DNA from: Bog-756 sp963699085
GTDB lineage: Bacteria; Actinomycetota; Acidimicrobiia; Acidimicrobiales; RAAP-2
DNA: 64,000 nucleotides
Reading direction: 5' to 3'
Assembly (NCBI GenBank): GCA_963699085.1
Contig: CAVOTH010000003.1
Span: 372,001-436,000, forward strand
Part shown: positions 57,969 to 64,000 of the stretch, one piece after another
Numbering within the stretch: the stretch's first letter is position 1
How the letters are laid out: every line of letters begins with the position of its first letter
Translations under genes and position numbers: made by a program
The notes under the pieces: model-generated
Databases searched by the model: none
Told to the model about the DNA's origin: nothing
Seen by the model: the letters and a program-made list of their open reading frames with translations, nothing else

Positions 57969-58475
57969 ATGATGGCCAATCGACGCGTTGCTGCAGTAGC
58001 CCTTGCGCTCACTGCGGGCTCAGTATTCGTTGCACTGCCGACCTCGGCAGGGGCGACATCGAAACCAGCCCCTGTCCCTCAGTACATCGTGCAGTTCAGC
58101 GCGATCGTTTCGCCGCCCTCCACCACCGGGCTCGAGTTCCATTCCACGAGCTGCGCCATCGGCCCTGCCATCGATCCGATCGTCGTCCAGTGCAACGAGT
58201 CCGGCACGATCAAGTTCACGGCCACCGGAGGCTCGGGTACGGCGACGGTGACGAGCGTCATGGCCACGATCAATTGGAAGTTCACGCTCCACCGGACCAG
58301 CGTGAGTTCGACGGCGTATCAGATGGTCGGCAAGGGCACCGAGAGCGAGGGTGCAACAGCGACCCCGATCACCCGCGTCGTGAAGGTCAAGGGTCCGATC
58401 ACGGTCGTGCCGACTCCCGATCCGACATTCCACGGGACCGAGGACGTCTACCCGGTGCCGAGCACGGTCGGGTAG
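57969..58475 (+). CDS. Secreted protein of unknown function
   Basis: 168 residues with a clear Sec signal peptide (RRVAAVALALTAGSVFVALP, cleavage near SAGA-TS). The mature part is Thr/Ser/Val-rich with beta-strand periodicity (GTIKFTATGGSGTATVTSV, INWKFTLHRTSVSS, RVVKVKGPITVVPTPDPT) and two Cys (CAIG, CNES) that may pair. ATG 57969 follows GAAAGGAAC. The 233-nt divergent gap to the capA gene holds the promoters of both. No family recognised. Confidence 0.75.
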   Translation: MMANRRVAAVALALTAGSVFVALPTSAGATSKPAPVPQYIVQFSAIVSPPSTTGLEFHSTSCAIGPAIDPIVVQCNESGTIKFTATGGSGTATVTSVMATINWKFTLHRTSVSSTAYQMVGKGTESEGATATPITRVVKVKGPITVVPTPDPTFHGTEDVYPVPSTVG

Positions 58476-58662
58476 TCCCGAGTCACCAGAGGTCTCTGCA
58501 CCAGAGCCCTCCGGGTGGCGTTCAATCAGGCGTGATCGATGAGGCGCAGTGTTCGCCACCGGGTTGACACGTGCAAACCCGCCTGGCAGGGTGCCTCCCA
58601 CCGTCAGGGTCGGGCATCCGGGGCAGGCGGTCGACCGACGCAGGTGAACGGGGGGAGGACCG

Positions 58663-59115
58663 ATGAGCGTGGACCGCGAGGAGATCGAGGCCGTGCTGAT
58701 CCGCTATGCACGGGCGATCGACACCAAGGACTGGGAGCTCCTCCGGACCTGCTTCACCGAGGACGCCACCAGCGACTATGGCGACATCGGGTCGTGGCGG
58801 GGAGCGGGCGACCTGATCACATTCATGGAGGATGCCCATGCCGGGATGGGCCCCACCCAGCACCTTCTCTCGAACTTCCAGGTCGAAGTGATCGGTGACC
58901 AGGCGTCGTCCATCACGTACGTCCACGCCGTTACCGTCCTGGCCAGTCACCCTGATGACTGGATCGATACGATCGGAATCTATGAGGACCGCCTGCACCG
59001 TGGGACCGATGGATGGCGGATCGCCGACCGCACCTTCCGCACCAGTCGGGCCATGCTCAGCCCGTCCTTGACGCCACGGCCCCGTCGCTCAGACGCTCCG
59101 GAGGCCAGACCATGA
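58663..59115 (+). CDS. SnoaL/NTF2-like protein
   Basis: 150-residue cone-fold protein of the SnoaL-like class (PF13577 type): DREEIEAVLIRYARAIDTKDWELLRTCF, DYGDIGSWRGAGDLITFME, TQHLLSNFQVEVIGDQASS and DRLHRGTDGWRIADRTFRTSR. Members act as dehydratases, isomerases or hydrolases on small or polyketide-like substrates. The candidate Asp and His residues are present, but activity is unknown. Start ATG 58663 follows GGGGGAGGACC. Its stop overlaps the next gene's ATG by four bases, making a coupled pair with the dehydrogenase. Confidence 0.8.
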   Translation: MSVDREEIEAVLIRYARAIDTKDWELLRTCFTEDATSDYGDIGSWRGAGDLITFMEDAHAGMGPTQHLLSNFQVEVIGDQASSITYVHAVTVLASHPDDWIDTIGIYEDRLHRGTDGWRIADRTFRTSRAMLSPSLTPRPRRSDAPEARP

Positions 59116-59990
59116 GCACCCGCATCGGATTCGTCGGGGTCGGACTGATCGGCCGGCCCCTGGTCGAGAGCATGTTGCGGGCTGGACTGCATCCGACAGT
59201 GTTCGATCTCGACCCCGAGCCCCTCGAGGCGGTCGTGGGTCAAGGGGCGATCGGTGCCACATCGGTGGCCGAGGTGGCTCACTTGTCGGACGTGGTGGGA
59301 GTCTGTGTACCCGCCGATGCCCACGTGCGTACGGTGCTCGACGGGCCCCAGGGTCTGCTCGCCAACCTGGCGGAGGGAGCAGTTGTGGCCATCCACAGCA
59401 CGGTGTTGCCCGAGACCGTCATGTGGGCCGCCGCTGAGGCACTCCCACATGGGGTCCGGATCGTCGAGGCATGCCTGACCGGCGGGCACTTTGCCGCGGC
59501 GGAGGGGCGTACGACCTTCCTCCTCGGCGGGGACCCCGACGACATCGCCGTGCTGGAGCCGGTGCTGAAAGCGTGCGGAGAGACGCTCGTCCAGGCCGGG
59601 CCTCTGGGAAACGCCAACCTGCTGAAGCTGTGCCTGAATCTCCAGACATACGTGTCCCACCTGGGCGTGGCCGAGGCGGTCCGCCTGGCCAAGGAACTCG
59701 ATCTGCCGGTTGAAGGATTGAAGGAGGCGATGCGGGCCAACGGTCAGCTCGGCCGGATGGGTGAGAGCTTCTTCGGACTCCACGAACTGCCCGACAGCAT
59801 TATCGAAGATCGCAACATCCTCCCGATGCGGCGCACCTCGGGCGCCATCATCCAGAAGGACCTCGAGCTCATGCGGCTCGTCGGCGAGGGTCAGGGCGTG
59901 GACCTGCCCGGACGTGATCTTGCCGAAGCGCAGTTCCTCCGGACGTACCTCCTGCCGGACGAGTCCGACGCGGCGCACGACACGATATGA
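59112..59990 (+). CDS. 3-hydroxyisobutyrate dehydrogenase-family oxidoreductase
   Basis: Beta-hydroxyacid dehydrogenase of 292 residues. NAD(P) motif GFVGVGLIGRPLVESM, HSTVLPETV, substrate loop VEACLTGGHFAAAEGRTTFLLGGD (the TGG segment) and catalytic Lys with Asn in GPLGNANLLKLCLNL, followed by the all-helical dimer domain. It oxidises a 3-hydroxy or 2-hydroxymethyl acid; the exact substrate is unknown. ATGA overlap with the upstream SnoaL gene; the CMD-like gene follows 38 nt later. Confidence 0.86.
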   Translation: MSTRIGFVGVGLIGRPLVESMLRAGLHPTVFDLDPEPLEAVVGQGAIGATSVAEVAHLSDVVGVCVPADAHVRTVLDGPQGLLANLAEGAVVAIHSTVLPETVMWAAAEALPHGVRIVEACLTGGHFAAAEGRTTFLLGGDPDDIAVLEPVLKACGETLVQAGPLGNANLLKLCLNLQTYVSHLGVAEAVRLAKELDLPVEGLKEAMRANGQLGRMGESFFGLHELPDSIIEDRNILPMRRTSGAIIQKDLELMRLVGEGQGVDLPGRDLAEAQFLRTYLLPDESDAAHDTI

Positions 59991-60028
59991 CACGTGCCGA
60001 CTCGGCACCCCGACGAAGGGAATGCGAC

Positions 60029-60442
60029 ATGACAGACGATTCACCGACACCGTATGACCGCGGTCTCGAGGTCCTGAGGGACGTCTATGCGGGTGACGTG
60101 GTCACCCTTCCCGAGGGCACCATGGCATTCAACGACGTCATGGTGCAGACCCTCTTCGACCAGGTGTGGCGGCGTGGGGTGTTGGACGTGCGGACCCGAC
60201 GGATGCTCCTCATGGGGGTCATCGCTGCCAACGGCCAGGTCGACACCTGGAAGATCCAGGCCCGCGCGGCACTCAAGCGAGGTGAGCTCACCCCGGACGG
60301 GTTGCGGGAGACCTTGATCATGCTCGCCCCGTACGCTGGCTACCCGAACATCGCCGGATTGGTGGTGCCGTGTGAGGAGGTCATCGGCACCTGGACAGCC
60401 GAGGGTTCTCCCGGTTGGGACAGCGAGGACGAGTCGGAGTAG
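60029..60442 (+). CDS. Carboxymuconolactone decarboxylase-like protein
   Basis: 137-residue protein of the CMD family: YDRGLEVLRDVYAGDVV, FDQVWRRGVLDVRTRRMLLMGVIAANGQVDTWKIQARAALKRGELTPDGLRETLIMLAPYAGYPN. The AhpD-type CxxC is absent, and the usual His in the central helix (as in typical CMDs) appears to be replaced (DTWKIQ), so decarboxylase activity is doubtful. The acidic tail (WDSEDESE) is unusual. Start ATG 60029 follows GAAGGGAA. An upstream frame from 59987 overlaps the dehydrogenase stop and is less likely. Confidence 0.8.
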   Translation: MTDDSPTPYDRGLEVLRDVYAGDVVTLPEGTMAFNDVMVQTLFDQVWRRGVLDVRTRRMLLMGVIAANGQVDTWKIQARAALKRGELTPDGLRETLIMLAPYAGYPNIAGLVVPCEEVIGTWTAEGSPGWDSEDESE

Positions 60443-60449
60443 GACCGGG

Positions 60450-61535
60450 TCAACCTGGCAGAAATGGGACCAGGCGGGTGGAGATCGTCGGAAGGTCGGC
60501 GTAGGTGCGGATGCCGGGATCTGCTGCGCAGACCGAAGGAATGGCATTGACCAGGGGCACACCGGTGATCCGCATGCCGATGGCGTGGATGTCATCGACC
60601 GATAGTGCCGCGAGGTCGTCCACGTCAGGCCAGATGTCCAGCTTCACCTTGATATTGGGATCGCCGGCAACTTCGACGACATACCCGTGCTCCACGGTCC
60701 AGGCCGGTCGGATCGACCTGCTCATCACCCATCGCTGATGGCTCTCGATAAGTGGCCGACCGGAAACGATTGCCTCCCACCGCACGTCGATTCCAGCCAC
60801 GGTCCCTGACGCGATGGGCCGACCCGGGAGGGCGAGGTCCTTCTCGGCCAGCGCGAACTCCACCGTGCATCGGAGTTCGTCAGACTCAATTCCAACCATC
60901 CGGGCCAACACCTCGACCCCTTCGGCGAACACCGCGGTGGCACGCTCGACGTCGGCTGCATGGGTCGGGTCCCCCTCGGGGCGTCCCCATCCGAGGTCGT
61001 CCATGTTGGCATCCCCGGCAAACAAGCTGACATCGACCGATTCCGTCAGTCGGATGTGGCGGACGCCGATGCTGAGGCCGGCGCCGACGGCTGCCAGGAG
61101 CTGTGCATACCCCGGGTTCATGCCACTGCCGAAGACGGTGGCGCCTCCGGTCGCCGCCGCATGCTCGATGCCGGCCCGGTCCGCGGGGTGCAGGCCGGAG
61201 CCTGTGAGGAACTCCGAACTGGTCACGACGTTGATCCCACGGTCGAGGATCGCCTTCAGCTCCTCGACGTCGAGGTGGAGCGGCGTGTAGATCACGCAGT
61301 CGGGGGCAAGGGCCAGCAGCGCATCCGCGTCGTCCGTCGCACGGACGCCGGTGGCCGCACCCAGGCCGCACAGCTCGGCGACATCCTTCCCGATCTTGTC
61401 GGTGGAGTGGGCGTAGACCCCGATGAGTTGGAGATCGGGACGGGCAAGTACGGCACGGACTGTCTGGCGTGCCACGTTTCCGGTGGTCCACTGCACCACC
61501 CGAAGGAGGGTGCCCGCCCGCTCGGAAGAGCTCAC
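60450..61535 (-). CDS. DapB-like NAD(P)-dependent oxidoreductase
   Basis: 361-residue dehydrogenase related to dihydrodipicolinate reductase and 2,4-diaminopentanoate dehydrogenase: VVQWTTGNVARQTVRAVLARPDLQLIGVYAHS is the Rossmann N-terminus (GNVARQ in place of GxxGxxG). LAPDCVIYTPLHLDVEELKAIL, VVTSSEFLTGSGLHP, GSGMNPGYAQLL and a C-terminal substrate domain follow. Similar actinobacterial proteins are found in steroid and terpenoid gene clusters, but the reaction is not established. Start is GTG 61535. Convergent with the CMD-like gene (7 nt between stops). Confidence 0.8.
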   Translation of the reverse strand: MSSSERAGTLLRVVQWTTGNVARQTVRAVLARPDLQLIGVYAHSTDKIGKDVAELCGLGAATGVRATDDADALLALAPDCVIYTPLHLDVEELKAILDRGINVVTSSEFLTGSGLHPADRAGIEHAAATGGATVFGSGMNPGYAQLLAAVGAGLSIGVRHIRLTESVDVSLFAGDANMDDLGWGRPEGDPTHAADVERATAVFAEGVEVLARMVGIESDELRCTVEFALAEKDLALPGRPIASGTVAGIDVRWEAIVSGRPLIESHQRWVMSRSIRPAWTVEHGYVVEVAGDPNIKVKLDIWPDVDDLAALSVDDIHAIGMRITGVPLVNAIPSVCAADPGIRTYADLPTISTRLVPFLPG

Positions 61536-61593
61536 CGAATGTCCTGAGGGCTTCGGCGGATCACGAATTGCCGTCCTGATGTGGACCGGAGCT

Positions 61594-61956
61594 TCAACCG
61601 GCGACCCAGGTGATAGCCGCCGCCCGCTCTGCGATGGTGAAGACCTTCGTCTCGCCCGGGGTCATCCAACCAAAGAGGTCAGTCAGGTGATGCATCCATT
61701 CAATGTCAGTCACCAATGCAATGCGCTTCCAGGCGCGCAGGTGTTCGATGCCCAGCTTGAGATCCTGCCAAAGTGCCCCGCCGGACATCCCGTCGAAATC
61801 GCTCATCACGATGACGAATCGGACGTCGCCCCTTGCCGCAGCCTGTTCCAGTGCGGGCAGAACGACATCTCGGTAATCCTCGGCCTTGAGCTTTCCGGCG
61901 GCCTCGAATCCGATGACTCCCGGCGGCATGTCACTGAGTTCCTTGATCACGTGCAT
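61594..61956 (-). CDS. SpoIIAA-like STAS-related protein
   Basis: 120 residues from ATG 61956: VIKELSDMPPGVIGFEAAGKLKAEDYRDVVLPALEQAAARGDVRFVIVMSDFDGMSGGALWQDLKLGIEHLRAWKRIALVTD. This is the SpoIIAA-like (PF11964) pattern, a Sec14/STAS-like fold that may bind lipids or act in signalling. An upstream ATG (61995) would add 13 residues and is possible. No partner kinase is adjacent. Confidence 0.78.
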   Translation of the reverse strand: MHVIKELSDMPPGVIGFEAAGKLKAEDYRDVVLPALEQAAARGDVRFVIVMSDFDGMSGGALWQDLKLGIEHLRAWKRIALVTDIEWMHHLTDLFGWMTPGETKVFTIAERAAAITWVAG

Positions 61957-62285
61957 CACCAGCCTTCCCGAACGATGAGCTTTCCATACGCACACTAGGA
62001 GTGCTGTGGGTCAGCGCCTCCGAGATGACGGACGCGGGGATGTGCAGGGAGCCAGGCGACCGAACGCCAGGTTCCTCGTCCGTCAGGTCGGAGGTGGGCA
62101 GACGGCTGCGAGTAGCCGCATGAGTTTGGGGAACAGCGGGGTGAAACGCCCCGCGCCCCATTCGAGATCGGGCCCGACGCCGGGCCCTTTGTGGGACCCG
62201 ACCAGGCGGCGCTCGAACAGATGTTGGCGCACATGACGGGGGCGCCGCAGTAGACGGCCGTTCATGAACTGCAGGCTCGGTCCCG
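61957..62285. other. 329-nt gap without a supported gene
   Basis: The minus strand has an open frame of 60 codons (62083-62265) with an Arg/Pro/Gly-rich translation of no recognisable type, and the plus strand only scattered codons. I see no tRNA, repeat or clear hairpin. It may hold the promoter for the SpoIIAA-like gene and a degraded remnant. Confidence 0.5.
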
Positions 62286-62900
62286 CTACTGGGGCGCCAG
62301 CCGGACAATGTCAGCCAACCACGCTTCAGCGCTAGTGGAGCCGAGCACCGGATTGATGTCGAAGCCGTTGGGAGTGAGCGAATCGAATCGCCAGCCTGAT
62401 CCGAATGCGACACGCAGCTCGCCCTCGGTGACGCGGCGGGGACCCCAGTCACCGGCCTGGCGATCGCTGAAACACATGAGGTGAAGGTGACCGCCTGGAT
62501 GGAGAGCGGCGTGGAGGGCGGAGACGTACCGGGTGCGGGCCGGGTCGTCGAAGACGTGGAACAGACCGCAGTCGAGGATCGTGTCGAAAGAGTTGCCGAG
62601 CGAGTCGAGTCGCAGGGCGTCGAGCACCTGGAAGTTGATCTCGACCCCGCCCTCAATGGCCTTTCGCCGGGCGATCTCGACTGCCCGCGGAGAGATATCG
62701 ATACCGATGGCGAGGGCGCCGTGGTGCGCTGCGAGGATCGCGTGCTCGCCGGTCCCGCAGCCTGCGTCGAGGAGGGAGCCGGTGAGCATGCCCGTATCGG
62801 CAAGGTGGATAAAAGCCGGCTGCGGGCGGCCTATGTCCCAGGGCGGCGCCGGGCCGGTGTACGAGCTGTCCCAGTCGTGGGCTGGGTCGGTCGCAGTCAT
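62286..62900 (-). CDS. Class I SAM-dependent methyltransferase
   Basis: 204 residues: WDSSYTGPAPPWDIGRPQPAFIHL at the N-terminus, motif I LLDAGCGTGEHAI, acidic end of strand 2 in GIDISPRAVEIARR, VLDALRLDSLGNSFDTILDCGLFHVF and HPGGHLHLMCFSDRQAGDWGPRRV. The PPWDIGRPQP opening and length resemble thiol or thiopurine-type methyltransferases and TehB relatives. The acceptor is unknown. ATG 62900. Confidence 0.85.
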   Translation of the reverse strand: MTATDPAHDWDSSYTGPAPPWDIGRPQPAFIHLADTGMLTGSLLDAGCGTGEHAILAAHHGALAIGIDISPRAVEIARRKAIEGGVEINFQVLDALRLDSLGNSFDTILDCGLFHVFDDPARTRYVSALHAALHPGGHLHLMCFSDRQAGDWGPRRVTEGELRVAFGSGWRFDSLTPNGFDINPVLGSTSAEAWLADIVRLAPQ

Positions 62901-62942
62901 CTGAGCATTATCTCCGATTCGCTCGTCGGTGTTCGAACGACG

Positions 62943-63215
62943 CTACGGAGCAGCTGTGTTGCCTGCGAGCGACCATCCGACGAGGGCGTTGGCGTGCCCG
63001 TGACCCATCTCGTACTCGGACTTGAGGTGGCCGACGATCGCCATGTGCTTCTCGAGTCCACAGTTGCCGATGATCTTCTGCCACTCGGCGATCGAGCGAC
63101 CGTACTTCTTCTCGATCGATGGAAAATACGACGCAGGTCCTTGCTTCGGCCACGGTGCAGTCTGGTCAGGCAAGATTCCACCTCCTTGGGATCGGGCAGT
63201 TGGCTCTGTCATCAA
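62943..63215 (-). CDS. DUF4287 domain protein
   Basis: 90 residues: GPASYFPSIEKKYGRSIAEWQKIIGNCGLEKHMAIVGHLKSEYEMGHGHANALVGW. This is the DUF4287 helical domain, often linked with DUF5655 or methyltransferase genes; function unknown. Start at ATG 63215 or the next codon (63212). It lies between a methyltransferase and a VOC protein on the same strand (15-nt gap to the latter), so the three likely form an operon read from the VOC gene. Confidence 0.82.
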   Translation of the reverse strand: MMTEPTARSQGGGILPDQTAPWPKQGPASYFPSIEKKYGRSIAEWQKIIGNCGLEKHMAIVGHLKSEYEMGHGHANALVGWSLAGNTAAP

Positions 63216-63230
63216 TGATGCTGAACCTCG

Positions 63231-63629
63231 TCAGCTGGCGGAGATGTTGACCTGCCAGCCGATACCGAACTTGTCGATCAGAGCGCCGAAGGTGTCACCC
63301 CAGAACATCTTCTCGAGTGGCGCCTTGACGGCTCCTCCAGCACTCAGCTCATCGAAGATCCGGCGGAGCTCGTTCTCGTCGGGTCCGATGATGGAGAGCT
63401 CGACTCTGGTCTGGACCTCATTGGATGCATCGGCACGGTCACTGGCTCGCAGCGTGAACGACCCGGTGTCCAACGATGCGTTGATCACGAGGTGCTTCTC
63501 ATTTTCGGATGCGGTCGGATCCACATCACCGCGCCGGGTGATCGCCAGCTCGCCACCGAGGATGGACTGGTAGAAGCTGACGGCCTCCTCTGTGTTGCCC
63601 GGAAAGAACAGGTATGCCTCGAGCTTCAT
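63231..63629 (-). CDS. VOC-family (PhnB-like) protein
   Basis: 132 residues of the vicinal-oxygen-chelate fold, PhnB/3-demethylubiquinone-methyltransferase-like subgroup: LEAYLFFPGNTEEAVSFYQSILGGEL, HLVINASLDTGSFTLRASD, VELSIIGPDENELRRIFDELSAGGAVKAPLEKMFWGDTFGALIDKFGIGWQVN. Metal ligands are poorly conserved, so it may bind ligands without catalysis. ATG 63629 follows AGGAGG in coding sense. Divergent from the TetR gene over an 80-nt region with operator repeats, so probably controlled by it. Confidence 0.85.
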   Translation of the reverse strand: MKLEAYLFFPGNTEEAVSFYQSILGGELAITRRGDVDPTASENEKHLVINASLDTGSFTLRASDRADASNEVQTRVELSIIGPDENELRRIFDELSAGGAVKAPLEKMFWGDTFGALIDKFGIGWQVNISAS

Positions 63630-63652
63630 GGTTGACCTCCTGCGGTCGGTTT

Positions 63653-63699
63653 CGGAACTAGACCGTATAGTACTCTATCGGAACTGATCCGTCTAGTAC
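63653..63699. promoter_or_regulatory. Two direct-repeat operator candidates before the TetR gene
   Basis: Two 21-bp copies, 63653-63673 and 63679-63699, share CGGAACT, CCGT and TAGTAC (17 of 21 positions) and start 26 bp apart. Spacing of 26 bp is about two and a half turns. They lie between the VOC gene and the TetR gene, as expected for an autoregulated divergent pair. Confidence 0.6.
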
Positions 63700-63709
63700 C
63701 CTGAATGAG

Positions 63710-64000
63710 GTGGCAGGTCTGAGCACCCCGGAGACGACTGAGCGCAACTCGGACAGGCGCCACCGCGAGATTCGCGAAGCGGCCATCGGCACGTTCCTCG
63801 CCAAAGGGTACGAAGGCACGACGATGGAAGAGATCGCGGTGAAGGCCGGGGTCTCCAAGCAGACTGTCTACAAGCACTTCACCGACAAGCAGCACCTGTT
63901 CGCCGACATCGTGTTGTCGACGACTGACGACATGAGCGCGCTCATAGGTGTCATTGCGGAGCAGCTGCCGGCAACGGTGGATCTCTCCAGGGATTTGGAG
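63710..64000 (+). CDS. TetR-family regulator (3' truncated)
   Basis: Starts at GTG 63710 and runs off the right edge after 97 codons. The N-terminal HTH is complete: REIREAAIGTFLAKGYEGTTMEEIAVKAGVSKQTVYKHFTDKQHLFADIV, with the recognition helix VSKQTVYKHF. The ligand-binding domain is cut. An ATG at 63705 is in another frame. It probably represses the divergent VOC/DUF4287/methyltransferase operon and itself through the two repeats upstream. Confidence 0.88.
   Translation, partial: MAGLSTPETTERNSDRRHREIREAAIGTFLAKGYEGTTMEEIAVKAGVSKQTVYKHFTDKQHLFADIVLSTTDDMSALIGVIAEQLPATVDLSRDLE

Noticed and set aside
53312..61535. A second encapsulin cargo among the neighbours
   Set aside because: I read the C-termini of the surrounding proteins; none other than the beta-barrel protein carries an LGIGSL-like tail.
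62083..62265. 60-codon minus-strand frame
   Set aside because: Arg/Pro/Gly-rich translation with no family, no ribosome-binding site and no conserved context.

Overview
The window looks like chromosomal DNA of a high-GC actinobacterium, most likely a member of the class Acidimicrobiia. That is an inference. It rests on the order hpf-secA-prfB-ftsE-ftsX, a mycothiol-dependent-enzyme family protein, an NDMA-type alcohol dehydrogenase, a DUF3039 protein, BsaP-type biotin synthesis, and an amidase carrying the 'GYWLVASDGGIFAFGDA' repeats that I associate with this class. I see no rRNA, tRNA, phage, IS element or CRISPR array.

Layout. 0-11.6 kb: envelope and housekeeping genes (C-terminus of a DUF5719-like protein, ftsH, a CPBP protease, a polytopic membrane protein, a LON-domain protein, a repeat-bearing amidase, phosphomannomutase, Trm112-like, phosphoglucose/phosphomannose isomerase). 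Many of these are broken by single-base shifts that look like sequence errors. 11.6-18.4 kb: a 380-nt leader that may hold a raiA-type structured RNA, then hpf, secA, prfB, ftsE and ftsX (ribosome hibernation, secretion, termination, division). 18.4-25 kb: secreted lipase, serine hydrolase, sugar-nucleotidyltransferase, acyl-CoA synthetase, acyl-CoA dehydrogenase and an archaeal-type riboflavin synthase. 25-28.5 kb: overlapping bioA-bioF-bioD, with bioF carrying a four-copy 27-bp tandem repeat. 28.5-36.7 kb: patatin, SCO6745-like protein, NfeD stub plus SPFH protein, ABC-F ATPase, dusB-maf, DUF3039 and a fatty-acid desaturase. 36.8-38.1 kb: bioB with a 54-codon bsaP gene behind it. 38.1-45.3 kb: alcohol dehydrogenase, enoyl-CoA hydratase, ahcY, and metY-metX behind a perfect palindromic operator, so methyl-cycle and methionine genes sit together. 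45.4-53.2 kb: a four-PAS EAL phosphodiesterase and a complete oleA-oleBC-oleD long-chain olefin pathway with OleB and OleC fused. 53.3-56.4 kb: small orphan genes and an encapsulin operon. 56.4-64 kb: CapA-like protein, secreted protein, a small NAD-dehydrogenase/CMD module, and small enzymes ending in a truncated TetR regulator with two direct-repeat operator candidates.

The most interesting system is the encapsulin operon at 54.9-56.4 kb. The shell gene overlaps (ATGA) the gene for a nitrobindin/THAP4-like beta-barrel protein. That protein ends in an Ala/Pro linker followed by DGSLGIGDL, which closely matches the encapsulin cargo-loading peptide. This predicts a nanocompartment filled with a probable heme (nitrobindin-type) protein, a cargo class I do not know to have been described.

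How the genes work together: bioA/F/D plus bioB/bsaP cover the biotin ring steps. oleA/BC/D would condense two acyl-CoAs and convert them to an olefin. metX and metY acetylate and sulfhydrylate homoserine, while ahcY clears S-adenosylhomocysteine.
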